DNA of 64,000 nucleotides from an uncultured Eubacteriales bacterium (lineage in GTDB: Bacteria; Bacillota; Clostridia; Oscillospirales; Acutalibacteraceae): the NCBI GenBank assembly GCA_910584745.1, contig CAJUDG010000001.1, positions 248,001 through 312,000 of the forward strand, in the 5' to 3' direction. The notes under the pieces were generated by a model. That model had not been told where the DNA came from, searched no databases, and was given only the letters and a program-made list of their open reading frames with translations. The translations under genes were made by a program, and so were the position numbers. Shown in pieces: positions 1-8,723 of the stretch (positions are counted from its first letter, which is position 1; every line of letters starts with the position of its first letter).

Positions 1-824
1 ACATCTTCGCCGGTCTGCTTAAATGCGGGTGCTGCGGCTACACCATGATTGCTTCCCCTGACCGGGAACGCTCCGACGGCTGGCGTCCATCAGTCTACAA
101 ATGCTCTCGGCAGCGTCGCTTCGGGGACTGTGACAACAAATACGTCTCTGACGTCACTCTCGGCCCCTTTGCCCTGAACTTCGTTGCCAACCTCATCCGG
201 GCCTCCAACTCCTTCGGCAAAAGCACCTCCATCGAGACGCTGGAGAAAAAGCTCCTGCGGGGGGATATGTTCTCTCAGGTGGACCACATCGAACGCCCCG
301 GTCTCGAAGAGCTTTACACCCATCTCAGGAGTGGTTTTGACCCGCTGGCCTTTGAGACCTGCACAGTTGACGCCGCCGAGTCCGGCACCGCCATTCAGGA
401 GCGTGACCTGCTGCTCTCCGAGAAGCGCAGGCTGGAGAGGGCGCTAAACCGGCTGAAGTCGCTCTTCCTCTACGGTGAGGAAGCGATGGCTGAGAAAGAC
501 TATCTTGTGGAGCGCAAGCAACTCATGGACGCTCTGGAGGAAAAGGACGCCCGGCTCGAAGAGCTGGAAGCCGAGGTCGCATCCTCCATCACCATGTCCG
601 ATGAGGAGTTCATAGCGAAGGCCAGCTACTTCATCCTGAGCCAGCAGCTTCAGGACAAACGCTTCGTGGACTATGGGAAATTCATCCGCAAAATCGACCC
701 GCAAATCGTCAAGGATTTCCTCAACTCCGTCGTCACAAACTTTTGTATAAAAAACGGGCTTACCACCTCGATTCTCTTCAAAAACGGCGTTGAGGTTCGA
801 TTTTCTTGCAAGGCTCAGGAATAA
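1..824 (+). CDS. Large serine recombinase, C-terminal part (5' end outside window)
   Basis: The reading frame is already open at base 3, upstream of the first ATG at 45, so the gene begins before the window. The first visible residues, LLKCGCCGY, followed by YKCSRQRRFGDCDNKYV, give the CxxC...C...C pattern of the recombinase zinc beta-ribbon. A long charged coiled-coil segment (about residues 120-190 from the first ATG) and a short beta-rich tail follow, the usual C-terminal half of large serine integrases and transposon recombinases. The N-terminal catalytic resolvase domain is not visible. The gene converges on queA, and the two share a bidirectional terminator. It probably marks the end of a mobile element lying to the left of the window. 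Which element it belongs to cannot be told from here. Confidence 0.85.
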   Translation, partial: IFAGLLKCGCCGYTMIASPDRERSDGWRPSVYKCSRQRRFGDCDNKYVSDVTLGPFALNFVANLIRASNSFGKSTSIETLEKKLLRGDMFSQVDHIERPGLEELYTHLRSGFDPLAFETCTVDAAESGTAIQERDLLLSEKRRLERALNRLKSLFLYGEEAMAEKDYLVERKQLMDALEEKDARLEELEAEVASSITMSDEEFIAKASYFILSQQLQDKRFVDYGKFIRKIDPQIVKDFLNSVVTNFCIKNGLTTSILFKNGVEVRFSCKAQE

Positions 825-825
825 G

Positions 826-861
826 AAAAAAGCCCAGAAACCGCATGGTCTCTGGGCTTTT
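826..861. terminator. Bidirectional intrinsic terminator
   Basis: An 11-bp perfect inverted repeat (AAAAGCCCAGA / TCTGGGCTTTT) around a short loop lies between the convergent recombinase and queA genes. It carries an A-run on one side and a T-run on the other, so it can terminate both. Confidence 0.85.
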
Positions 862-890
862 CAGCGTCTTACTCTCGATTCAATTTTCCG

Positions 891-1931
891 TCATACGATA
901 AACATCGCGTCCCCAAAACTAAAAAACCGATACCTCTCCCTAACCGCCTCCTCATACGCCCTTAGCACATTCTCTCTCCCCGCCAGGGCCGAGACCAGCA
1001 TGATGAGCGTGCTCTCCGGCAGATGGAAGTTGGTGATGAGCGCGTCCACGCCCCTGAACTCATACCCTGGATAGATAAAAATATCCGTCCACCCCGAGCT
1101 CTCCCGGAAGCAGCCCTCCCGCTGGGCCACGGACTCGATGGTGCGGCAGCTGGTGGTGCCCACGGCTATCACTCTGCCGCCCCTTTCTTTGGTGCGGTTT
1201 ATCAGGTCCGCCGTGGCGGCGGGCATGTAGTAGTGCTCGGCATGCATCTTATGGTCGGTGATATTCTCGGCGCTGACGGGCCGGAAGGTGCCAAGGCCCA
1301 CGTGCAGGGTCACATAGCCGGTCTCAACGCCCCTCTCCCTCAGCTTATCAAGCAGCTCCGGCGTGAAGTGCAGCCCGGCTGTGGGCGCGGCGGCGGAGCC
1401 CACCTCCTTTGAATAGACCGTCTGATAGCGCTCCTTATCTTTAAGCTTCTCCTTGATATACGGCGGCAGCGGCATCTGCCCCACCCGGTCCAGCAGCTCG
1501 AAGAATACGCCCTCATAGGTGAACTTTACCAGCCTGTTGCCGTCCTCCTTCACTTCTATGACCTCGCCGGTAAAGAGGCCTTCGCCGAAGGTGAAGCGGC
1601 TGCCCTCTCGGGCGCGCTTGCCGGGTTTACATAACACCTCCCAGGTATCGTCCCCCTTGTTCTCCAGAAGCAGGAACTCCACATTGGCCCCTGTGCCCTC
1701 CTTCACGCCGTAGATCCTCGCCGGGAGCACCCGGGAGTCGTTGAGTATCAGGCAGTCCTCGGGGCGTATCAGCTCCGCTATCTCGTAGAAATGCCGGTGC
1801 CCGGTCTCGCCGGTGCGCCTATCAAGGGTCATGAGCCTCGAGGCGTCCCGGGGCTCTATGGGGGTCTGGGCTATGAGCTCCCCGGGCAGTTCAAAGTTAA
1901 AATCGCTGGTCTTCATGGGCGCTGTTTCCAT
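891..1931 (-). CDS. queA: S-adenosylmethionine:tRNA ribosyltransferase-isomerase (epoxyqueuosine synthesis)
   Basis: QueA transfers and isomerises the ribosyl part of SAM onto preQ1 in the tRNA anticodon, giving epoxyqueuosine. The product has the family signature throughout: MKTSDFNFELP at the start, ILNDSRVLPARI near residue 75, AAPTAGLHFTPELL and HVGLGTFRPV in the middle, and ITNFHLPESTLIML near the end. Length is about 346 aa, as usual. An ATG at 1946 is in frame but has no ribosome site. The ATG at 1931 has GGAGAG (1939-1944) seven bases upstream, so I chose it; the ATG at 1916 (MKTSDF) is the only other plausible start. The gene is transcribed alone, divergent from the asd operon, and no tgt is in view. 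Confidence 0.95.
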   Translation of the reverse strand: METAPMKTSDFNFELPGELIAQTPIEPRDASRLMTLDRRTGETGHRHFYEIAELIRPEDCLILNDSRVLPARIYGVKEGTGANVEFLLLENKGDDTWEVLCKPGKRAREGSRFTFGEGLFTGEVIEVKEDGNRLVKFTYEGVFFELLDRVGQMPLPPYIKEKLKDKERYQTVYSKEVGSAAAPTAGLHFTPELLDKLRERGVETGYVTLHVGLGTFRPVSAENITDHKMHAEHYYMPAATADLINRTKERGGRVIAVGTTSCRTIESVAQREGCFRESSGWTDIFIYPGYEFRGVDALITNFHLPESTLIMLVSALAGRENVLRAYEEAVRERYRFFSFGDAMFIV

Positions 1932-1980
1932 GCTTTCACTCTCCATAGGAAAAAATCATAGTATATGCTGTCCGAAAAAA

Positions 1981-2009
1981 TTGACAAGCGGCGCGGACTG
2001 GGGTATAAT
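1981..2009 (+). promoter_or_regulatory. Sigma-A promoter of the asd-dap operon
   Basis: TTGACA (1981-1986), a 17-base spacer and TATAAT (2004-2009) match the consensus exactly. The leader to the asd start is only about 80 bases, too short for a lysine riboswitch. Confidence 0.9.
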
Positions 2010-2094
2010 AGACGGGATAATCAAATCTATTATAGATGATTGCCGGAGATTTTTCAACCGGTTTTCTAGCTGAGACACGAAAGGAAGAAGAAAA

Positions 2095-3174
2095 ATGAAA
2101 CAGTACCGTGTGGGTATAATCGGATGCACAGGCATGGTTGGCCAGCGCTTCACCACCATTTTAAAGGACCACCCCTGGTTCAAGGTCACCGCCCTTGCCG
2201 CAAGCGGCAGGTCCGCCGGCAAGACCTATGAGGAGGCCGTGGCGGGCCGCTGGGCCATGAAGGAGCCCATCCCCCAGGACATGGCGAAGCTGCCGGTCCT
2301 GGACGCACAGGCCGATATGGAGAAGGTGGTCTCTCTGGTGGACTTCGTGTTCTGCGCCGTAAATATGAAGTCCGAGGAGATAATGGCCCTTGAGGAGGCC
2401 TACGCGAAGCTTGAGTGCCCTGTCATCTCCAACAACAAGCAGCACCGGGGCACTCCTGACGTGCCCATGATAATCCCCGAGCTCAACGCGGACCACCACA
2501 AGGTCATCGAGCACCAGAGAAAGCGCCTGGGCACAAAGCGGGGCTTTATCGCCGTCAAGTGCAACTGCTCTTTGCAGAGCTATGTCCCGGCCATTCATCC
2601 CCTTATGGACCTGGGGGTCACAAAGGTGCTGGCCTGCACCTATCAGGCCGTCTCCGGGGCCAGCAAGACCTTTGAGACCATGCCGGAGATACTGGACAAC
2701 GTGATACCCTTTATCGGCGGCGAGGAGGAGAAGTCCGAGCAGGAGCCCTTAAAGATCTGGGGCCATGTGGAGGACGGCGTTATCGTCAACGCCTCCGCCC
2801 CCTCCATCACTTCCCAGTGCCTGCGGGTGCCGGTCAGCGACGGGCATATGGCGGCGGTGTTCTTCTCCCTGGAGAAGAAGGTGGAGAAAGAGGAGATAAT
2901 CCGGCGCTGGAGGGAGTTCAGGGGCCCCGCCCAGGAGCTGGAGCTGCCAAGCGCACCAAAGCAGTTCATCCACTACTTTGAGGAGGATAACCGGCCCCAG
3001 CCGAAGCTCGACAGGGACCTGGAGGGCGGCATGGCCATCTCCGCCGGGCGGCTGCGGCCCGACACCCAGTACGACTATAAGTTCGTCTGCCTGTCCCATA
3101 ACACCCTTCGGGGCGCTGCGGGCGGCGGGCTGCTCATGGCCGAGCTTTTGTGCAAGCTGGGGTATTTCGACTGA
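2095..3174 (+). CDS. asd: Aspartate-semialdehyde dehydrogenase
   Basis: Asd reduces aspartyl phosphate to aspartate semialdehyde with NADPH, the branch point to lysine/diaminopimelate, threonine and methionine. The N-terminus has the Rossmann motif GIIGCTGMVGQ (residues 7-17). The catalytic cysteine is C158 in KCNCSLQ, where most relatives have PNCS. The C-terminal HNTLRGAAGG motif closes the domain. At 359 aa and with this architecture it resembles the archaeal/fungal-type Asd rather than the shorter E. coli type. The ribosome site AAGGAAGAAG lies just upstream. It is the first gene of asd-dapA-dapB-ACT, driven by the promoter at 1981. Confidence 0.93.
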   Translation: MKQYRVGIIGCTGMVGQRFTTILKDHPWFKVTALAASGRSAGKTYEEAVAGRWAMKEPIPQDMAKLPVLDAQADMEKVVSLVDFVFCAVNMKSEEIMALEEAYAKLECPVISNNKQHRGTPDVPMIIPELNADHHKVIEHQRKRLGTKRGFIAVKCNCSLQSYVPAIHPLMDLGVTKVLACTYQAVSGASKTFETMPEILDNVIPFIGGEEEKSEQEPLKIWGHVEDGVIVNASAPSITSQCLRVPVSDGHMAAVFFSLEKKVEKEEIIRRWREFRGPAQELELPSAPKQFIHYFEEDNRPQPKLDRDLEGGMAISAGRLRPDTQYDYKFVCLSHNTLRGAAGGGLLMAELLCKLGYFD

Positions 3175-3217
3175 GACCCGCAAAACCTTTCACTTTGATA
3201 TTGGGAGGAATCCGTAT

Positions 3218-4114
3218 ATGAAACATACCGTTTTTACCGGCGTGGGCACCGCCCTTGTCACACCCTTCGACTCCCGGGGCGAGGTCCTCTGGGAGGAGCT
3301 GGAGAAGCTTATTGAGCTCCAGATAAGCGGCGGGGCCGACGCGATAATTGCCTGCGGCACCACCGGCGAGGCGGCCACAATGAGCTCTGAGGAGCACTTA
3401 AAGGTCATCGCCTTCATCATCGAGAGGGTCAAGGGCCGTGTGCCAGTTATAGCCGGCACCGGCAGCAACGACACCTGCTTCTGCGTGGACCTGTCCCTAA
3501 AGGCCAAGGATCTGGGCGCGGACGGCCTGCTGCTGGTGACGCCCTACTACAATAAGACCTCGCAGAAGGGGCTTATCGAGAGCTTTAACTATATCGCCGA
3601 CTGCGTGGAGATGCCCTGCATACTCTATAACGTGCCCAGCCGCACGGGCTGCAATATCCTGCCCGCCACCTATAAGGAGCTGTCAAAGAACCCCTATATC
3701 GTCGCTACCAAGGAGGCAAACGGCGACACGGCCTCTGTGGCCCGGACCATCGCCCTCTGCGGGGACGATCTGACCGTGTACTCCGGCGAGGACAATCAGG
3801 TCCTGCCCATTATGGCCCTGGGCGGCAAAGGGGTCATCTCGGTGTTCTCCAACGCTCTTCCCGGGGAGATGCACAGCCTGGCCGGGGCCATGCTGAAAAA
3901 CGATCTGGACACGGCGCGGAAGCTCAGCAGCCAGTATATAGACCTGATGGACGGCTTCTTTATGGACGTGAACCCCATTCCCATCAAGGAGGCCCTGTGG
4001 CAGATGGGGCTTATCTCCACCAACTTCTGCCGGATGCCCCTGACAACTATGCCCGACGAAAAGAGAGCCGCCCTGGGCGCCCTGCTGAAAAAGCACGGGC
4101 TTATCGAGGAATGA
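3218..4114 (+). CDS. dapA: 4-hydroxy-tetrahydrodipicolinate synthase
   Basis: DapA condenses pyruvate with aspartate semialdehyde in the first committed step to lysine and diaminopimelate. The 298-aa product has the class I aldolase features: GTTGEAATM (47-55), YNVPSRTG (138-145, with the catalytic tyrosine Y138) and the Schiff-base lysine K165 in ATKEANGD. The frame is open far upstream inside asd, but the ATG at 3218 follows GGGAGGAA (3203-3210) at ideal distance and gives the standard N-terminus. It lies 43 bases after asd in the same operon. In a spore former the product also feeds dipicolinate. Confidence 0.95.
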   Translation: MKHTVFTGVGTALVTPFDSRGEVLWEELEKLIELQISGGADAIIACGTTGEAATMSSEEHLKVIAFIIERVKGRVPVIAGTGSNDTCFCVDLSLKAKDLGADGLLLVTPYYNKTSQKGLIESFNYIADCVEMPCILYNVPSRTGCNILPATYKELSKNPYIVATKEANGDTASVARTIALCGDDLTVYSGEDNQVLPIMALGGKGVISVFSNALPGEMHSLAGAMLKNDLDTARKLSSQYIDLMDGFFMDVNPIPIKEALWQMGLISTNFCRMPLTTMPDEKRAALGALLKKHGLIEE

Positions 4115-4152
4115 TACAGAAAGCTTAAAGCAAAAGGAACGGATGTGTAAAT

Positions 4153-4911
4153 ATGACCAATATCCTGCTCTGCGGCTGTGCCGGTAAGATGGGCACGGCC
4201 GTGAGAAATATCGCCGCCGGACGCGAGGACTGCCGGATCGCCGCGGGCGTTGACCGCGTGCCCATGCAGCTGGACTTTCCGGTATATACGGACCTGGGCG
4301 CCGTCACGGAGCGGGCGGATGTGGTGGTGGACTTCTCCCACCCCAGCGCCCTTGAGCCCATCCTGCAATACTGCAAAAAGCACAATACCCCGGCCGTGCT
4401 CTGTACCACCGGGTACTCCCCTGAGCAGGCGCAGACTGTAGAGGATGCCGCCAGGGAGCTGCCGGTATTCTACTCCAGGAACATGTCCCTGGGTATAAAC
4501 CTGCTGATGGAGCTGGCAAGGACCGCCGAGAGCGTGCTGGGGGACGAATTCGACGTTGAGATTGTGGAGGCCCACCATAACCAGAAGATAGACGCACCCA
4601 GCGGCACGGCCCTGATGCTGGCCGACGCGGTAAACGGCGTGCGGGAGAACGGCATGAAGTATGTCTATGACCGCCACTCCCAGAGGAAAAAGCGGGAGCC
4701 CAAGGAGCTTGGCATACACTCCATACGGGGCGGCACCATCGTTGGCGAGCACCAGGTGATTTTCGCCGGGCAGCACGAGGTCATAACCCTCTCCCACTCC
4801 GCCCAGTCAAAGGAGCTTTTCGCCGTGGGCGCTGTGAACGCCGCCGTGTTCATGGCCGGGCGCGGCCCGGGGCTATACGATATGGGCGACCTTATCCGGG
4901 ACGGGATATAA
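4153..4911 (+). CDS. dapB: 4-hydroxy-tetrahydrodipicolinate reductase
   Basis: DapB reduces the DapA product with NAD(P)H to tetrahydrodipicolinate. At 252 aa it shows the nucleotide-binding start NILLCGCAGKMG (3-14), the VVVDFSHPSA motif (57-66) and the catalytic signature EAHHNQKIDAPSGTA (139-153) with the histidine pair and lysine of the family. SIRGGTIVGEH in the C-terminal half is also typical. It follows dapA by 38 bases in the same operon. Confidence 0.95.
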   Translation: MTNILLCGCAGKMGTAVRNIAAGREDCRIAAGVDRVPMQLDFPVYTDLGAVTERADVVVDFSHPSALEPILQYCKKHNTPAVLCTTGYSPEQAQTVEDAARELPVFYSRNMSLGINLLMELARTAESVLGDEFDVEIVEAHHNQKIDAPSGTALMLADAVNGVRENGMKYVYDRHSQRKKREPKELGIHSIRGGTIVGEHQVIFAGQHEVITLSHSAQSKELFAVGAVNAAVFMAGRGPGLYDMGDLIRDGI

Positions 4912-4929
4912 AAAGGAGGATATGACAAG

Positions 4930-5388
4930 ATGAGCGCGAACACTGTGATAAGCACCGTGGACAATATAACCCTGGTGACCCTGGTGGGCTTTCCCGCCCA
5001 GGTGGACTCCATTGCCACGATACTAAAGTCCATCGCCGAATACGATATCAACATCGACATGATCTCCATGGCCCCCACCCACGGGGCGTTTACCGGCCTG
5101 TCCTTCACCATTTCGGACAACGACCTGGTGGATGTGCTGGCCTTTACCACAAAGCTGAAAAAGGAGACCAGCGTCAATGTGATAGTCAGCTCCGTGAACC
5201 ATAAGATCTCCGTTTACGACCCGGCCATGAAGAACACCCCCGGCATCGCCGCCAAGGTCTTCGCCGCCATTGCCGGGACCAAGGCCGACCTGCGGCTGAT
5301 AACCACCTCCGAGGTGGAGATATCCCTGCTGGTCACCGAGGCCGATTTTGATACGGTCCTGTCCGCCATCCATAACGCCGTGCTGTAA
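4930..5388 (+). CDS. Stand-alone ACT-domain protein, aspartate kinase regulatory-like
   Basis: The 152-aa protein consists of two ACT-type repeats, about residues 12-75 (NITLVTLVGFPAQV...) and 90-150 (GIAAKVFAAIAGTKADL...), without any kinase domain. The repeats match the C-terminal regulatory half of lysine-sensitive aspartate kinases, where they bind amino acids. It closes the asd-dapA-dapB operon 18 bases after dapB, with the strong ribosome site AAAGGAGG. I infer a sensor or a separate regulatory subunit for aspartate kinase or a dap enzyme. Such free ACT proteins occur in Clostridia, usually without tested function. No catalytic aspartate kinase is in the window. Confidence 0.8.
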   Translation: MSANTVISTVDNITLVTLVGFPAQVDSIATILKSIAEYDINIDMISMAPTHGAFTGLSFTISDNDLVDVLAFTTKLKKETSVNVIVSSVNHKISVYDPAMKNTPGIAAKVFAAIAGTKADLRLITTSEVEISLLVTEADFDTVLSAIHNAVL

Positions 5389-5435
5389 GCAGGCGCTTGA
5401 ACTATGCTGAAAAGAGATCCCGTCGGATCGAACCG

Positions 5436-5467
5436 CCCCCTGAGTAGGATAATAACTACACAGGGGG
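5436..5467 (+). terminator. Hairpin downstream of the dap operon
   Basis: An imperfect inverted repeat (CCCCCTGAGTAG / CTACACAGGGGG) follows the operon by about 45 bases. It has no T-run, so terminator function is uncertain; it could equally be a relic of the insertion that left the RhuM fragment next to it. Confidence 0.4.
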
Positions 5468-5520
5468 TCTCCATATGAAGGAACGAGAATATACACATGT
5501 GCAAAAACTCTGCCAAAGAT

Positions 5521-5615
5521 TCAGACGGCGATACGGTACTTTTCAAACGCACTCTCAGCATGGCCTTTAGCAATCTCCATGCTGATTTCCCCGGCGTCCC
5601 GCAAAACATCCCAGA
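5521..5615 (-). pseudogene. RhuM family protein, C-terminal remnant
   Basis: Read on the minus strand, about 30 codons ending at the stop 5523-5521 (EISMEIAKGHAESAFEKYRI) match the C-terminus of the decayed RhuM gene near 10724-10860 (EKISMEIAKCHAESEFEKYR), with DNA identity over about 90 bases. Nothing else of the gene remains. The open plus-strand frame through this segment is therefore not coding, which decides the start of the next gene. Confidence 0.7.
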
Positions 5616-5700
5616 AACATTGAGTGGAGCGTCATTTGGTGGAGAATTTGTTTTTGAAACTCAAGATTGGATATTATCAAGCTGGAGAAGGAGGCATTAT

Positions 5701-6066
5701 ATGAGTTGCCATGATATTGGACGTGGAATGGCCTATGTAGGAAGTGAAGTGCTTCGCTTGTACGATGAGGGAAAATTTGACACTGATACGGCAAAAAGGC
5801 TGCTGTGGGCAACCTTGAAAGGGGTCCACTGGTGCGATGGAAATGAATCGGAAGCCGCACAATCTCTTGATGGACGGTGCGCACACTGTCTCAGAAAGGT
5901 TGAATCACCTGAAACGGAGTTGGTCTTCGGGGATTCCCGTGAACAGAATGACAGAGAAGCCAGTGACTTTGTCTGGTCCCTGGACCGTGACCGCAAGATA
6001 TTGGCCCCACAGGTCTGCCTCTCTTGCCTGGATACTTTGCGCAAGGCAGCTAAAAAAGAGTTTTGA
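5701..6066 (+). CDS. Hypothetical protein with CxxC pairs
   Basis: I do not recognise the family. The 121-aa product is acidic, soluble in appearance and has cysteines in CAHC (about residue 60) and CLSC (about residue 108), which could make a small metal-binding site. The frame is open from 5497, but that part overlaps the antisense RhuM remnant. The ATG at 5701 has a very strong ribosome site (GGAGAAGGAGG, 5684-5694), so I start there. It stands alone between the dap operon and the first duplicated spoVAC end. Expression and function are unknown. Confidence 0.6.
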   Translation: MSCHDIGRGMAYVGSEVLRLYDEGKFDTDTAKRLLWATLKGVHWCDGNESEAAQSLDGRCAHCLRKVESPETELVFGDSREQNDREASDFVWSLDRDRKILAPQVCLSCLDTLRKAAKKEF

Positions 6067-6261
6067 TCTGAATACTCGCTGAAATGGCTATGGGGGATAG
6101 TCGTGGATGACAACCACAGTTTTATATAATCCTTCAGCCCGGTCAGATTCCCTTTCCGGGGTTGCTGTGGAATAACTGGTATGTCATTTATCCGCAGGCA
6201 ATGCATTTCATTGTGCGGTCTCCTTCCCCAAAAATAATTATTTTAACACCTTTATATGTGA
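6067..6261. other. Intergenic stretch, nothing recognised
   Basis: About 195 bases between the hypothetical gene and the duplicated spoVAC end. I see no supported gene, RNA or repeat in it. Confidence 0.5.
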
Positions 6262-6421
6262 AAAGACCAGGTACTGTGTATCTGGTCCCTCAACGCATAG
6301 ATCTGTCTAGATTTGAAATATGAATAGTATCAGCCCATACACCACGCTGGCTGTGACGCCGAATACCAGCACCGGACCAGCCACGGTGAAGAGCTTGGCT
6401 CCGAGACCGGTGATAAAGCCC
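6262..6421 (-). repeat. Copy A of the spoVAC 3' end with its terminator
   Basis: On the minus strand this encodes the last 38 codons of spoVAC in frame, starting EGFITGLGAK and ending in the native stop, then the terminator hairpin (6265-6287). Against the intact gene at 12795-12911 the protein differs at about one residue (L for I), while the DNA differs mainly at silent positions. The match stops abruptly at AAGCCCTC, after which a sequence shared with copy B (TGCTTGTGTCAAGTT...) begins. This looks like an integration end point. Confidence 0.85.
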
Positions 6422-6456
6422 TCTGCTTGTGTCAAGTTAGGACCCACTAAATTGGA
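6422..6456. repeat. Element-end sequence shared with copy B
   Basis: TGCTTGTGTCAAGTTAGGAC and the following bases next to copy A recur with few changes at 10662-10696 next to copy B but are absent beside the intact spoVAC. This is consistent with the end of a family of inserted elements. Confidence 0.65.
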
Positions 6457-6476
6457 ATAACGCAGCCGCGGATTAC

Positions 6477-8723
6477 CTAAAAACACTTCTTATGTGTATT
6501 ACTCGTTTTCTCCCAACTATACCATTCTACCCTCGCTCTGTCAATGCCTGCAGCCAGACAGAGCGTCTCGATTTCTTTGCTCTTGTCAGTGGTTTTCATA
6601 TTAGTTCCTACCCAATATGTCTCAGACCCGACTTGGATTTGATGTTTTGAGTGAAAATTTCCTGTCGTTGGTTCATCGGATTCTTTTTTCTTCAGGATCC
6701 ATCTCTCACATTGCGGCAGTATCTTATCCAAAGGCTTGGCTGTGTGGGATAAGACATAGACGGCAATCTCTCCCATGGCTTTGGCCCCGCTCTTAACGGG
6801 AATTGTTTCTCCATCTAGAACGACGAAATTTTTTCCGGCAAGAGCACTCTTTCCTGTGCCCCCCTTTGCCGTCCAGGATGCTGTGAAAATGTCTTGGCCT
6901 TTAAGCAAAACACGTTTCAGCTCCCCTGCCATGTATTCTAAGAGATCACTGTCATGATCCGGGGATGTCCCCTGAATGACCTTCAGTACTTCCTGATAGA
7001 GAAAATCCTTCTTGAATGTATTCGCGGCTATTTTTTCTCCACGTCTCCTTGCTGTCTCAGTTATAAGCCGGGCAAACATCTGAATTGCCTTGCTCAAATT
7101 CCCCCGCAACGTGGTCATGTTGATAGAGGCAAACGCAAACTCAGAGTAATCTGGCTCACCCATATCTTCCGTTACGTGAAAATGATTGAAAATCTGTGTC
7201 ACGGCCGCAGTAAAGTACCATTTTCCGTTGTTCATGACAATCTGCGTGTCTGCATCGGTATCTGAAATCTTTTTCCGGAAATTACTATATTGCGTTGACA
7301 AATAGTGAATAAACCATATAGCCTGATAATTCCGTCCAAAGGATGCGGTCATCTCTTCATCCGTTTCTGCATCTATCCAGTCTTTAGGAAAAATTGTAGT
7401 ATCCTTAAATCGCTGTGATTCCTCCATAGGGTCCTGTGCCTTTATTAGCTGGCTCACCCCGCCGCTCCAGGCAGTTCCGGGTTTCCCTGCGCCAGCCGCT
7501 CTCGCCCGGACAAAGTCTGACAGATGCATTTCCTCTGCCGCAGCTGTTTCCTCACCCGCACGCACCAGACGGAATAGAGTGTTCCTAGTCAGATATCGCT
7601 CCAGCTTTTGCACAACAGAACTAGTAAAGGCAATGTCTTCTGCATTGATAGGCTTTTGCCGGTTAAGAGCAACACTAATCTGACTCTCTATGGACGGCCC
7701 GGTTTTTTGTGGAACCTCCGTGATTTTGATGATACGCACTAGGACCCGCGCATTCTCCTTAGCGGATTCGTATATCCGTAGCCTGTCTTTATCAAGCCTG
7801 TTCTGCGCCTTTTCAACCTCCATCTGGAAAAACCATTTTGCGGCTGTGGAGATGGTCTGCGCACCATTTACCACAGAAAAATCCAGAGCAGCATCTTCGT
7901 TTATATTGCCCAGCGTAATCCTCTCGGGGTATAGAGAGTAAACTTTAGGTTGATTGGCTAGAATTGCTATTCCGCTGTTCTTGAAGAAAAAATAGGCAGG
8001 CTCCTTTTCCAGAGTACGGCGTATTGCCTGCTCAACCCCCATATTTTCGCCAATCCCAAAACGCACATTCTTGTGGAACAGCTGATCACCCACGTCATTA
8101 TATATTTGTGCCAGTTGATATAGGTGAACTACACATACCATTGCCTGTATATTTCCTGAGTCTCCAGACTCTCTTTCCTCAAAGATACCCATATTTACGG
8201 GCGGTTCCAGCAGGAACTCATGGCGAGAGGCACTGTTCAATTCAACCGATTTCTCTTTGCTATCCCGTAAGAGAATATCTACCCAATTTATATTGAAGGG
8301 CTTACGCTGGTTTCTTCGATTACAAGAACGAACGGCTTGGATAATTCCGTTAGTTTTAAAATGGTTTTTTAAAGCGACCTGCTGTCTCATATCAGCAGAG
8401 ACAAAGCAAATGCAAGCATTTGAAGCAGCAGTTTCTGTGGCTAGGGAAGTTATTTTCCGCATAACTTTTCCCCTCAGCTCATCCAAATTGTCACTATATT
8501 TTGCAAAAACCACCTGCTCCGTATCCTCCGAATCTGTTATCCCCATCTCCAACGAGTCGGCCACAAAGCCCGGATTCCCAGCGGCCAGTATTCTCAACTT
8601 TTCTGCCGCGTCAGGAATATACCGCCAATCCCTATCCCAGGATATATTGATTCCATCTAACCTTTTCTGGATAAAATCGGCTAATCTTTCTATCTTTTTC
8701 AAAACAACATATTGAGATTCCAT
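6477..8723 (-). CDS. AIPR-domain protein (abortive-infection phage-resistance type)
   Basis: This 748-aa protein carries the AIPR-family core at about residues 195-430: LFHKNVRFGIG (215-225), the aromatic FFFKNSGIAIL block (245-255) and VVNGAQT (284-290). The family is named for abortive infection phage resistance and occurs in defence islands; its biochemical activity is not settled. The first 190 residues and the last 300 are extra and I cannot assign them. Its start overlaps the stop of the FRG gene by one base (TAATG), so translation is coupled. It is the last gene of a three-gene operon inserted behind spoVAC. I infer an antiphage role, probably as the effector. Confidence 0.75.
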   Translation of the reverse strand: MESQYVVLKKIERLADFIQKRLDGINISWDRDWRYIPDAAEKLRILAAGNPGFVADSLEMGITDSEDTEQVVFAKYSDNLDELRGKVMRKITSLATETAASNACICFVSADMRQQVALKNHFKTNGIIQAVRSCNRRNQRKPFNINWVDILLRDSKEKSVELNSASRHEFLLEPPVNMGIFEERESGDSGNIQAMVCVVHLYQLAQIYNDVGDQLFHKNVRFGIGENMGVEQAIRRTLEKEPAYFFFKNSGIAILANQPKVYSLYPERITLGNINEDAALDFSVVNGAQTISTAAKWFFQMEVEKAQNRLDKDRLRIYESAKENARVLVRIIKITEVPQKTGPSIESQISVALNRQKPINAEDIAFTSSVVQKLERYLTRNTLFRLVRAGEETAAAEEMHLSDFVRARAAGAGKPGTAWSGGVSQLIKAQDPMEESQRFKDTTIFPKDWIDAETDEEMTASFGRNYQAIWFIHYLSTQYSNFRKKISDTDADTQIVMNNGKWYFTAAVTQIFNHFHVTEDMGEPDYSEFAFASINMTTLRGNLSKAIQMFARLITETARRRGEKIAANTFKKDFLYQEVLKVIQGTSPDHDSDLLEYMAGELKRVLLKGQDIFTASWTAKGGTGKSALAGKNFVVLDGETIPVKSGAKAMGEIAVYVLSHTAKPLDKILPQCERWILKKKESDEPTTGNFHSKHQIQVGSETYWVGTNMKTTDKSKEIETLCLAAGIDRARVEWYSWEKTSNTHKKCF

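Noticed and set aside
2010..2094. Lysine riboswitch before asd
   Set aside because: The leader between the consensus promoter and the start is about 80 bases, far shorter than a lysine riboswitch.
5497..5700. N-terminal extension of the hypothetical gene at 5701
   Set aside because: The DNA is a RhuM remnant on the other strand, and the strong ribosome site belongs to the ATG at 5701.
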